A stretch of 64,000 nt of DNA from Heterotrichella gracilis (Eukaryota > Sar > Xanthophyceae > Tribonematales > Xanthonemataceae), in assembly GCA_032358255.1 (NCBI GenBank), contig JAULBX010015533.1:248001-312000 (forward strand), given 5' to 3'. Shown here one piece after another: positions 22,414-34,200 of this stretch (within the stretch, counting starts at the first letter, position 1; each line of letters starts with the position of its first letter). Both the position numbers and the translations under genes were made by a program. The notes beneath the pieces are model-generated. The model was not told the origin of the DNA and did not search any database. It worked only from the letters and a program-made list of their open reading frames with translations.

Positions 22414-25400
22414 CATGAGTGTTGCCCACAGGGTCTCAGGGGGGGTGCGCCACACGTCGCCAAGGGAGGCAGGGAGGTACGCCCAGGAACCGCTGCGGAT
22501 CTCGCCTGCGAGAATGTTAATGCTGCATCGACATCAATATCATTGCATGCGTGTGGGATACAGCACACGAAATGGGAGAATTGTCAGCTCCAGTCTGGAC
22601 AATACAGTGTGCAGCATGATGCATTCTGGGGTTGCCTTTGGATTCTGGGGTTGGCCCGGGATGCCTATAGGGGCGAGTACTACTCTTGCATGCATGCCTT
22701 CCCAGGATCATGCTACGTGCAGGAGTTGCAAACCTCACCAAACTGCAATAGGCTATCCACACTTTGTGACACAACAAGCCCCCACACGCATTTACCCAGC
22801 AACCGTCCCACCCAACTCCACCCCTTCCGGTGGCCACCAGGTGCATGTGCGGATACCCATTCACCATGTCCCCCCCCACCCCACAGTAGCCACCCTGCAT
22901 TCCCACACCCACTGGCGGCCACCAGGGGCCACGTGCGCACACCCATGCACCATCCCCAACCCCCAGCACCCACCTTCCAACTGACCATGCGCCCACACGC
23001 TAACCCCATGGTACACACGCACGTGCGCCGCCTGCCCCCTCCTCCGCCGGGACACCACCTCCCCCACCACATCCCCCACATGGCCCCCCTCGTACACACC
23101 ACCAGCCACGGCGTACGCGGGTGTGGGGGGTGGGGGGTGGGTGGCGTTGATGGGCACCACCTTGCGAGCCCCCACCATGTCGGGGGCGGAGTGGAGAATG
23201 GCCATTTCACGGGTGGGGCCTCCGCCTGAGGGGTGGGGGGTGGGGAGGTGGGAGGGTGGGGATAAGAGGGTAGGTAGGGTGGGGGGCGAGGAGGTGGGGA
23301 GCATTGGTGAATGCCTGTCAATGTTGAGCAGAGCAACGCACGTGTATGCGCCGTTGTCTTGCTTACATTCAACAAATGGAACTAAAAATGTAGCAATCAA
23401 AACAAACAGTAGCATACATTTCCCCCTAATCCCCCTCCCCCACCTGGTGCCCCCACCGGCCCCCCCAGGAAATGTGCCACCACCGGGTCCCTCAGCAGCT
23501 GGGGGTTGGCGGTGGTGTTGATGGCCACTGCTCGCTCTTCACTTGAAAGCGGTGCTGGGCGCAATGGGGGAGGCACAGTGGGTTCAGCAGACAGCAAGGG
23601 GTGTACGCGCAAGTGCTACTTTGATCAAGTGGTTACGTGCGTTCCTGCAAATGCAGCCAACAAACGGTCCAGGTCAGCCCCTACATTCCACCAACCAAAC
23701 GCACTGGGATTGCTGCTGCTGGTTGGCATGGAATAATTTCCTGCCAACCGCTGGAATGGCATTGGCGCAAGCGGATGCATCGGGAGGCCCCTCATCCCCT
23801 ACCTGTGAGTATCACCCCCCTTGCCCCGTGCCTGCCGTGGTCATACACCAGCACCACGCTCCGGCGGAACATGGAACGGTCAAGGCGGTCGGCAGCAACC
23901 AGCAGCACACCTGTGAGAAGGGGATTGGGGCGATGTTGCGAGCACCACGGTAGCGGAAACAGGGGAGTAACTGGACGACTACAATTGAACAACCAATGCG
24001 CAGTGCGCTTATCTTTTTCATCTTTTTTTCCTACTTTCCCCTCCTACATGGCCCCAGTCCCTCCACCTCAGCGCCATCCCCAGGCGTCCATGCGGCTCCA
24101 TGCGCAGCACCAGCCGCAGGCCACACGTTTGCATATATCCCCCTCTCCCTCAAGACAGAAACACAATATACTCGTATTTACTATTTCCCGCCCCTTTTGA
24201 GTTCTGTGTCCCACCTGGCCCTAACCCCTCCACCTCTGCCCCCTGGCGTATGAGCGCCACCCCCAGGCGGCCATGCGGGTCCATGCGCAGCACCAGCCGC
24301 AAACCGCGCGCGTGCAGCGTAGCCAGCAGGCCCCCCATGAGCAGCAGCGCCAGTGCAAGCAGGGAGTGGGAGCGCGTGCCCAGGAGGAGCAGGGCGAGCA
24401 GGGCGAGGTGGGGCCATGGGGGGCCTGCGGGCTTGGGGGACAGGAGTGGGTGGGATGGAAAGTGGGTGGGGGTGGCTGCGGGGGTCGGGAGGAGCATGGC
24501 AAGCAGGATGAGGTGGGTTGTGTGGATGTGTGGTGGTGGGTGTGGGTGTGGGTGGTGAAGAGGCCAGGAGAGGGTGAGCTGGGGGTGGTGGTGGTGGTGT
24601 GGTGTCTGGTTGGATTGGTTGTGGCAGAGACACGGGTCAGGGCAGGTGGTGCTGGAAAGGCCAGCCAGCCAGTGCTCAGGGTCTCAGGGTTTAGGGTTCA
24701 GGCTGTGGCACAGTAACAGCAGAAAATTCCAGGCCAGGCATTGGCGGCGACCCCAAAGGCTCAAAGGCCAGTCTAGGGTTTAGAGCATGGCATGGCAAGG
24801 GAGGCATTGGCGGCGCACCTGACAGGCCGAACGCCAGCAGTGTGATGCACAGCGCGCCCGCAGCCCCTCTCAAGGCGGCGCCAAGGCGTGTGGGCCAGGG
24901 GCCACGTGGCGGGGGCACACTGAACAGCCCTCGGCACACGCCGCAGCGGGAGGCGCGCTCTGCGGATAGTGGGTGGGGGGTTGGGGGGTGAGTGGTTGGT
25001 GCCCTTGCGCAGCAACTGCTCGTAGTATATATCAAGTCCTTGCTGGGTGTGGTGGGTTGAGGTGGGTGCTAGTGGTGTGGAGGTGCGAGACATCACAGTG
25101 CACCTACACACCTAGTGACGTGGACAGGTGGTTTGGAGTTGCATTGAGGTACTTGCGGGGAAGTGCCTGTGTTCCTAGTGGTACCACACAGTGTGCGCCT
25201 AGTGGTGCGTGGAGCCGCGGTTCAGGACTTGGCACCCCACTACTGCACATCACATCAGAGGAGGTATAAAATATATGGTGGGAAGGGGTACACACCGTCT
25301 GTTGGGTCCCCCCCGCGCACCACGTTGTGTTGCCACTTCCTCAGGCACTTGAAGTGCACATGGCGCTGGGTTCCTGTGGGGAAAGTGCACAGCCTCAGGC

Positions 25401-26002
25401 GCATACATAAGCAAGGGGACGTGGACAACTGGGAGGAGGGCAGGACTACGGGTATGGACAGTGTTGCCAGATTGGGCGCTAGTGGTGGACCCACTGGGTG
25501 GTATCGACACCAAGCGGTGACTCATCCTTGCAAGTTCCGACACGGTCAAAAAGTGGCTCAGCCAACTGGGTTTCGCAACGTTTGTCACAAAAAGCAATAC
25601 TTATGATTGCCAAGTAAGGACGGCAGCCTTATGCCCCGAACAGCGCCACAAGTGGACACAGCGTATGTGGCAGTGCATGTGTCCACACACGCACTGCCAC
25701 CCCCAAATCTCCAGCATTCTGACCGCCCGCGCAAGTTGTCCAACGTAGTATGAGAGACGTGTAGTACCAACGGCACCTGTTGTATATATGTGTGCGCTCG
25801 CTGAGCTTTACTAAACCTCTCAAGGCGTACCTGCGCACTTGCAAGGGCTTATCAGCTCCGACACGTCGTTTGTGTCCTCGAAGCAGATCCTGCACGAGTA
25901 CTGGTGCGTGGCAGCCGCATCAGGCGCAGCTGGATCGTTATCCTCGCGGCTGGGTGGTGGCTCGTCCCGCTTGCGTGCATTCGACCTTGTTTCCACCGGC
26001 AT
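22378..26002 (-). CDS. RING-CH (MARCH-type) membrane E3 fused to AlgH/UPF0301 domain
   Basis: Predicted 399-residue protein from eight exons, every junction in phase 1: 26002-25831, 25373-25296, 24959-24819, 24424-24215, 23910-23803, 23554-23444, 23225-22974 and 22505-22378. Exons 1-3 form a RING-CH zinc finger (CRICFEDTNDVSELISPCKC, HVHFKCLRKWQ, CGVC), the C4HC3 signature of membrane ubiquitin ligases. Hydrophobic segments follow in exon 3 (GALCITLLAFGLSG) and exon 4 (LALLALLLLG; LLALALLLMGGLLATL). Exons 5-8 are an AlgH/UPF0301 domain: GVLLVAADRLDRSMFRRSVV, AHFLGGPVGAP, VRVYHGVSVWAHGQLEG, GEIRSGSWAYL, TPPETLW. AlgH proteins have no firmly known activity. One continuous frame across eight exons argues for a real fusion, but two adjacent genes read together cannot be excluded without transcripts. 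Confidence 0.82.
24050..24125 (-). repeat. decayed copy of part of RING-CH/AlgH exon 4
   Basis: In the intron between exons 4 and 5, the sequence around CATGCGCAGCACCAGCCGCA (24097-24116) and its flanks repeats the corresponding part of exon 4 at about 24240-24310. On the coding strand both read LRLVLRM(D/E)PHGRLG. The copy keeps the frame for that stretch but has no flanking splice pair that fits. Confidence 0.75.
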
Positions 26003-26878
26003 GGTTGGGTGTGTGTAGGGCGAACGCAAAGGCCTTCCGGAGAGTCAAAAGACCAGTAGAAAAGCAGAAATATGCCAGACCTGCTATTTAGCGGTATGAA
26101 CAAGTGATATAACTGCTGATAAGGCAGAGGGCGTGGAGCATATGCGGCACCCACACGGTGGGATTGGGTTTGCTAGGGTTTGAGTTCACATGGTATGGCT
26201 GCCACTCGACCCGCGAGCAAGGCACACCGGGCCCACTGTAACCTGGTACAACAGTCATGCATGACACGCGCATTGAGCGTACGCTTTGTGTGGTTTGTTG
26301 GCTCTGCTCTGCGCCCAAAATTGTTTGCACCCTGGGGAGGAAATTACTTGATGGTATTATGCTACCTCCGAGGCAGTTTTGCATGCATATGCGGGTCTTA
26401 TAACTTCACAAAAGCCGCTTGGTAAAGCCACCATTCTGTCTGCTCGCCCTTTCCACCTCGCCATATACGCACACTGCGACCGCTCGTTGAACCTGGTGTG
26501 TAGGTGTGTCTACTGATTCTGCGAGCCTCGTTGACACGCTCTGAGGTGCAGTCCAGCAGAGCAATGTCACCATTACCCTGCTGCATACAGGAGGGACAGC
26601 TGGGCGTTCGTTAGAGGTATAAATCTTTGCTTTTTACATCAAGCAGGGTTTCAGTCTGCCAATTTAAAAGCTGGTTGCAGCAAACTGCACTGCATATATG
26701 CATATGCATGCATATTCACAAAGTTGTGCAGCTGGGAGTCCAGTGGGTTCCAGCATTACACCCCCCCTTGCAAGCTGAAGATACCCTTATATGTCCTGCA
26801 GTTGGAACCAACCAAACAACCAAGCGTGCTGCTGCTAGCCAAGGACTCACAGCTGGTGACTAGCAGACAGCCAACAGC
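26003..26878. other. intergenic, divergent promoters of RING-CH/AlgH gene and RPB9
   Basis: No coding region is supported. The two genes diverge from here. An ATGCAT-rich stretch (26690-26715) and a CCCCCCCTTG block (26760-26769) lie upstream of RPB9. Confidence 0.4.
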
Positions 26879-27265
26879 ATGGAGTTTGCAGCGCCAGGCC
26901 AGCAGCAGCAGGAGCGGCCAGGCCCCAAGCTGCGCTTCTGTCCCGAAAGCAACGACCTGCTGTACCCCAAAGAGGATAGGGAGCGCAGGCAGCTGGTGTA
27001 CACCTGCAGAAGCTGTGGGTACCAAGAAGACGCAGACCCCTCTGAGTGGTGTGTGTACCGCAACGAGGTGCGGCACTCGGCCAAGGAGAAGACCATCATC
27101 CTGAAGGACGTGCGGTCGGATCCCACGCTGCCGCGGACGAGGGACGTGCGGTGCCCGCAGTGCAACCACAACGAGGCGGTGTTCTTTTCAGCCAGCACTG
27201 AGGAGGGCATGACCCTGTTTTTCAACTGCACCAGCTGTGGCAACAGGTGGCGGGACTATGTCTAG
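26879..27265 (+). CDS. RNA polymerase II subunit RPB9
   Basis: Intronless 128-residue protein matching RPB9 over its full length. RPB9 is a small subunit needed for start-site choice, elongation and proofreading together with TFIIS. The N-terminal zinc ribbon reads FCPESNDLLYPKED with CRSC at 43-46. The centre has CVYRNEVRHS and DPTLPRT. The C-terminal ribbon has CPQC (92-95), EEGMTLFFNC and CTSC-G-x-R-W (117-124). In other eukaryotes the first ribbon begins with a C-x-x-C pair (FCxEC); here the second Cys is Ser24 (codon AGC), so one of the four usual zinc ligands is missing. The N-terminus has a short Gln-rich extension (GQQQQERPG). Being the only intronless gene in an intron-rich window suggests a retrocopy or simply a compact gene. 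Confidence 0.93.
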   Translation: MEFAAPGQQQQERPGPKLRFCPESNDLLYPKEDRERRQLVYTCRSCGYQEDADPSEWCVYRNEVRHSAKEKTIILKDVRSDPTLPRTRDVRCPQCNHNEAVFFSASTEEGMTLFFNCTSCGNRWRDYV

Positions 27266-28247
27266 CCTGGTGGCGCTGTTCTATCGTGATTTTCTGCAAC
27301 ATCATGGTAACAGCATGTAGAAAGTAGCCCTTTTCCTTTGCATGCTGTGGCCTAAGTTACCAGACTGGCTTGTGCCTGTTTACCTTGATCACTTGCAAGC
27401 TGCTTCAAACTAGGCCTGTGGCCGATGGGTTGCGCACAATTTTTTTACTATGTTGTGCATGACGCAACACAGCCTTTCAGTACCGCAGCACCCAGGTCCA
27501 TTTGCGGGTGCGTAAATATGTGCACACCCCAGGGGCTCAAATGGCTGCACTGGCTGAAGGGGTTTGTGGTAGCCGCTAGCACTGGGCCACACACATATGT
27601 GCTTTGATGTGCCGTAGCTTGACCTGTTGGTAAGAAGGACGACAGCTGTACTTCGGCAAGAATGACTTCACTTGCCTGTTTTCTAATTTAGTTTCAAGTA
27701 TTGCTTACAGTTGTCATACCTGGGCCAGCCCACCACCAGTTCAAATCTTCTGTAACTCCTGAAAGACTGCCAAAACACAACCCCATTAGGGGTCCTTGGT
27801 CCAACTTGGAACCCAAGATTGGGGCTGAGCGTTGGCCTGCCTTTAGTGCCCACGGGGCTGTCGTGTAGAAATGGCAAATCCCCAAGAAGGTTGAGGCGCC
27901 CCCAGATGTCCTCGGAAAGGACCAGATTGTAAGATGCACCCAATATTGTCAACAATAACACGCATACCTATACGTGGTAACTCTCTCGTGAAGGTAGAAT
28001 TGCGATCTGCGTGTTTCACGTCTTTTCAACACCGCTTACATATACGACGGATGCATGCCCTGTGCATGCCGCTTGGAATGCAAGAGTGTGTTGACAAGCT
28101 ACAAGGGCTATAACCACTGAAACACGAGTTTCAAGCAATTATATCCCACGTTTACAACCTTTATCACCGTTCTTGCCCTTGTCGTTGGCTACGGGGTCAC
28201 CTAGATGCGCGTCATGGCCGCAGCACCCCCCAATTGATACAGGCACC
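27266..28247. other. no recognisable gene
   Basis: 3' flank of RPB9 and 5' flank of the LamG/TRP-like gene. A 92-codon open frame on the minus strand (27683-27961) has no motif I recognise. Confidence 0.35.
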
Positions 28248-31200
28248 ATGACGCCAACCCAAGTGAACGAGGGTTCGCTCACGGCTTCCCTGTTGATATT
28301 ACTGGTGGCTTTGAGTGGAATGTGGGCTTCGGTCGACGTCAGGTGTCCACAGATACAGCTGAACTCGGTATTTACTTCCGCCAGTGGCCTTCAAGCATTC
28401 AACAGCCCCAGGGTATTCAATAGGTTGGACTACGCAACTCAGCAGGCAGCCACCCTCTGTGGGGTTTCGTCAATTGTCAGCCCCTCATATAGTTTCGACG
28501 TCTCCGGTATCCCTTCCCGGGGCAACGCCATCTCAGTTGGCAGCTCCAATGCCATGGCACAAAATGGTGTTTTGAGCTTCCCATACTTCAGCACTGCCCA
28601 GTGCCCCGTAGGTAATCAACCTGCACCCAAAACTTTGCTCCATTATGCAGTGTGTGAATTCAGGTCATGAGCTTTATTGCTTTGCAAAGCAACGCTCTAC
28701 AACACACTGCACCTGCAGCAGCCAGAAGAACACAGGCCTCTTACTCGAGCGCTTGCAAGTGGTGCAGGTTTCGAGCTACCTAGCTCTCCTGGCAACACTA
28801 TGCACCTGCACTGGCCATAAATAAGGCACAAAGGTCTCTAACTCAGGCGCTTGGTGCAGGTTACGAGCCCACCTACCAGACCTGTCTGGGTCCGCCTTAC
28901 CGGGAGGATGTGTTCTTGTCGGGGTTCAACAACCTGAACAGCGCAACAGGCGCCATCTCGCTGTGGTTCAAGTGGCAGAGCTCGGCGGGTTCCGCTTCAA
29001 CACAAGTGCCACTGCTCACCCTCGTAGGTATGCCATAAACCCTAGACCTTAAAACCCTAAACGACTGCCGCTGCTCTGCCCTCATAGGCATGCATCAAAC
29101 CCTGAACCGTAGAGAACTAGTACCCTAAACAAACTCTTGACTGCGTAGTGGCCCCTCAACTCCGCCTTTGTGCGTCCCCTTTCTTTCTTTCTTTCTAGTG
29201 CTGTGTGCGTGTAGGTGCACCTTACTCAGCATATGCTCGCATCTGAACACCATTCTTTCTACAGGCAACACGCCTGGGTCCAGTCTCAAGGTGTGGCTGG
29301 GCAACGTGTACAACCCAACATCCACCGAGGCCATCACCATCATTGCGGAGGCCACTGGGTCCAGGTACATGTGGCAGTACCAGGAGACTGAGGCCGCATT
29401 TAAGGATAGCCTGTGGCACCACGTGCAGGTCACACACGATGGGACCCAGCCAGGTATGCCATGCATTTGCGGGCCCCCGTGCGATGATTCCATTAGGAGG
29501 CACCACAGGCCATGCAGTCCTGTCCTTGATGGGCTGCTGCCAGGGAATTTTCCCTTCATAAAAACCGCCATCAGGGACTTGACTTGTTGCATGCATGCCA
29601 TTGTTCCCCACCCAGTTACAGGTGTGCTCACTGTTGATGCATCCATAATTTACTGCATGGCTGCACATTTGAAAGCATGGTCTGGTAGACTATGTTGCAG
29701 TTGGACCTTGACATGGCATGCCAATGTCATGGCATTGCCCAACATTCACAAGCCCACTGGAAACACCAAACTGTTCCATCACCAGCCATTTTGCGCTGCC
29801 AGGAACATACAAGATGCTGATCGACGGCAACCCAGCCACCGTCAGAGCCATTCGAGCGCGTCCCCCTTTTGATTTGATGACTTGGGCGGCGTGCGCCAAG
29901 TACTGCTTGGGGGCGACACACCCACTGGGCAGAATCAGCGGTTCCCTGGCGGCTTCCAGTTGTACCGTGTGCGGCTGTTCACTCGAGTGCCCACCTTTTG
30001 TGAGGTGCAGCTCCTGGAATTTGAGCAGGGATGGTCAGCCATTCAGGTGCATGACGTGACCCCCCTGGGTGGCACGCCTATGCATTAATTTTAATGCATT
30101 AACCTGCGCTGTGCTGCATGGTAATTTCAGGCGCAAAAATCTGATGTGGTATAAGCCATTTCAGGAAATACTGCCTGGTGCTGCATGTAAAGGGCTGGAC
30201 TGCTCATCTTGCTTGAAGTCAAGAATGCATACATAATATGTAACAACCTGTCTGGGTTCCAAATGGGCTTCACCCGCCTGCAGGCGTTGGACCCGCAGGG
30301 CTTCTCCTCCCCGTTCACCAACCCCTCCGACACGTGGTGGGCCTTTGACGGCGCCACGCAGACCGCCACCAGCGTGCAGGGTGCCACTGCTGGTGCCAGC
30401 AGCAGCAGCTACCGGGTGGCAATGACCAGGCACTCAGCTGCAAGTGCGTGCCTGGCAAGGGGTTGTGGGCTGATGTGTACTCACTGGCAGATTGTCAGCA
30501 TAATAAATGTTGTACTTTTTCAACTGTGGTGATGGCAGGCTTGACAGCGTTGACAGCATTTGCCTTCGTTTTGGTGGTCAACTAGGTTGTAGCCCCCCGG
30601 CTGAGTGGGGCAGTGAGCCGAAAGAATGCAAATTGCTATTAAATTTAATAGCATGCATATTAATGAATAATTAATTTGTTGTGATATTTCTTCACTGCAG
30701 TCAGATTCATGTACATCAATTGTATGCATTCTGTTTATGTACAAGCATAGTCGCCTTGTTTTCACAGTCGGCCTCAAAACTAACTCCATCTTTCCAAATG
30801 ACCACTGCCGGCGGGTGCTGCAGGTTACCCATCCAGCTTCTCCACCAGATGCGCAACCACCGTCTTCCAGCTCACCCACACAAACCCAACACAATGTAGC
30901 ACGTGGACCCCAACATATGTGGCCTTTGGGTGCATCGGCCCCGCAGCGCCGCCCCCACCGCCGCCACCGCCACCGCCGCCACCGTCAGCAGCTGTTATTG
31001 TCCCAATCTCTGGTAGTCCCAGTGCAGCGTCACCACCACCACCGCCGCCGCCGCCGCCACCCCCCTCGCCACCACCTCCTCGGCCCCCACCGCCTGCCCC
31101 ACCACCACCGCCTTATGACAACCTGTTTGGCACACAAACAAAAACTGCTGTGTAAGTTTGAACGCATGTTATTGCACCCGTCATGCTGGACCCTAACAGA

Positions 31201-34200
31201 TGAAAATGCATGCTGAATGAGACATTTTGACAGAAAACACTTTCGCATTTCAAAAAATTTCATTGGACCAGCACGCTTAACGGAAAAACACTTGGCAACA
31301 TGCAAGGCTGCTTTGTTGTGCAGTTCTGCTCAGAAGCGCACCACCCAGACCTTTGCCGCCACCACCATGGCTGCCTCCGTGACCTCCAGCGTGGTGACGT
31401 CAGCGGTGACAACACAGATATCGGCGCAGCTAGGGACAGTTGTGATAGGTGGGGACAGATATCTACATATATGATTGCCGGGACAAATGTGATAGGCGCC
31501 AGCTATGCCATGCACCAATCGGGACTCGGCATGCGCACTAGAGTCATATTAAACTGGGAGGGATTGCGCACTGGATTGTTGTAATTCATCACATGATAAG
31601 CCAGCAGATGGGTAATCTTCAGTAGGTATCCTTTCAAGAGGTGATATAACTTTTGATCGCGGGAATGCTTGAGTAATGTTCAAAATCTTTCAAAGCCGTT
31701 TCCTGCATGCCCCTCGTGTAGGTCAGCAGCTGGGCATGGCCCTGGGTGGTGGCGTGTTCTCTGTGGGCATCCTGCCCCTGCTTGAGGAGTTCCAGGTGCT
31801 GGCTGTGAGCGCCAAGCTGCCGGTGCAGCTGTCGCCACTGCACTACACACTGGCAGGGGCAATGGACTGGGTGAACTTTAACATCATCCCAACAGGGTAC
31901 GCTGCGCTTGTCCTAGCGATTGGAAAAGCATTTGCATGCGTTGATTTGCTCAACGGCACAGGTTTTCAAAGGCATCATTTCTCTACTATTTTGCGCTAGA
32001 AGACAATATACTTTATATATTTTAAAGTATATAAAAGTATTCATCTTATATACTTTACGATGAATATAAGATCGTAAAGTATATTCTGCCCTGCCCTGAA
32101 TGGTTTGACCCCCAAATACTGATTAGGTAACAGACTTCAATAATCTAAAGTGACAGATGGACAGAGGGTGGAGTAATATGAATAAATTAATTTTTTACTG
32201 GCACCGAACCATGTGGTACCAGCATGCACCAGAGCCTGTATCTCTAGCCCAATTTCTACTGTGTTGCAGGTCTGGCACTGCCAGTGCATTCAGCAGCCCT
32301 GCAGGGCGGCGCCACCTGCTTGCATCAGGCTCCACACAGAGCGCATCCCAAGTGTGGACCAATGCAGCGCTGAGGATCGTGACCATTGGAGTCATCGGGA
32401 TCATCCTCATGCTGCTCCACTATGTTATCCTCAAGGTAGAAAACATTGCATGGCCCTGGCAGGTTGCACATCTACATGAAGCATGTGTTGGGTAACTTAG
32501 CAGCGCATGCAATAGTTGTCACACGATTTGACTTCAAATGTGGCTGTATCATGAATAATATACATGCTACAAATCATTTCCCATATTGGATTGACTAACC
32601 TGGGGAATTCATGGCCTGCTACACTGATAATATAATCTGCTTGCAGTCCTGGGGTTACTTTTCATGGCTAAAGAAGAAGCCGCTGCCCAAGTTCCTGGTG
32701 TTCCCTCGACTGGAGCTGCTGTTCTGCCTGGTCACATACCTGGCGGCTGCGCAGGCTGTCGGTGAGGGTTGCGCAGCCTTGCTATAAATGCCACATACTG
32801 GCAATGATCCATGTGAAGTGCCCCAGTGTTGTCTACTAAGTCAGACACCTGGTCGCAGATAGATCAGGTCTGATTCAGATCAAGTCGGATACCTGGCTGC
32901 AGTGCAGACGAATGTTGAGGATCCATCTATCGGTAGATGGATATGTATTTAAGCATATTACTTTGTGTTCACTTTCTCTTATTTTATTAATCATATCACA
33001 TCCCTGGCTGCAGGAATGCTTGCTGGCGCCACCGCGCGCGGCATCCGCCACCCCCTGGCCCTGGTGTGCGGCGCCGCCGTGCTGCTGTACGTCACCTCCA
33101 TCCTCTTCATCGTGTTCTACCTCATGGGCCACAAGGCCAGGTTCGGGCTGAGCTACCACCAGACCGACATCCAGGACATGAAGGAGATTCGGTTCACCAG
33201 CAAGCAGTCGGCGTGCGGCTGGCTGGTGCACAAGCGCATGCACGGCAACTGGTCCGATGTAAGTTTGACTGCACAGCAATTGATTGCACAAAATCTTGTC
33301 AATTAGCTGGACTTTGCAACCGGCACATTGCGTGACAAATGGCTGCATGTACGTCATGCCGAACAATGCATAGGACCCTGATTTATGACTTCGAAGTCTT
33401 TGATCAAACCGATATTGTAGATGCACACTGCCTGGGACCTGGTTGGATGTGGCACACTGCTGTTGGGATTACAAGAAAAAAGTCCCAATCACAATCTCAA
33501 AAGACCCCCTTGCCAGTGCACTGGCATTTGCCACATGCGATTATGCCCCTTTACGACCTGGTGCGCCTCCTTGTGCAGAACATTGCCGAGGGCTATGCAG
33601 AGCAGGCAGGACCGAGAAGTAGCTGCAGGCGGGCATGGGAGTGCGGCCAATCACGGGCATGATCAGGCACCACATCAGCACCCACCAGCAGCTACTTGAC
33701 GTGCGTGCGGCAGTATATCAGCACGGGTGTATGGTTCAACGATAGTTAGTTAGTTACATACATTCCAGCAATACAGCCAGATTAGCAGTCAGTCTTGCAC
33801 ATGGTTCAACGATTAGTTAAATACATGCATTCCAGCAATACAGCCAGATTAGCAGTCGGTCTTGCATATGTGGCGCCACGCAGCTCTTTCCTGGCACTGT
33901 TTGAACCACTTATTGATCCCACGCACTTGAGGTCCTGCTGGAGTAAGTCAGCCCACGTGGCCCTTGGCTTACCTACCCCCTTTGCCCCCTCTACCCTACC
34001 AAACACCATACATTTAGGAACCCTGTCGTCTGATAAACGGCCTAAATGTCCCAAGCAGCGTAGCCAAATGTCCCTGAGTTTGTCTCTTATGCTTTGTAGC
34101 CCACACTTACTAAGGAGAACGGAATTAGGGGTGTGCACCAACCTAGAAACCCCACACAGAGCCCTTACAAAATTATTTTGAAAAATCTCTAATCTAGCAA

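Noticed and set aside
22022-23229. two overlapping plus-strand open frames of about 320 codons
   Set aside because: They are Pro/His-rich shadows of GC-rich antisense sequence. The minus strand carries AlgH motifs with matching splice phases.
33579-33660. exon starting AACATTGCC in the LamG/TRP-like gene
   Set aside because: It ends in a stop and does not fit the next exon. The acceptor at 33628 gives a phase-0 exon joining both neighbours.
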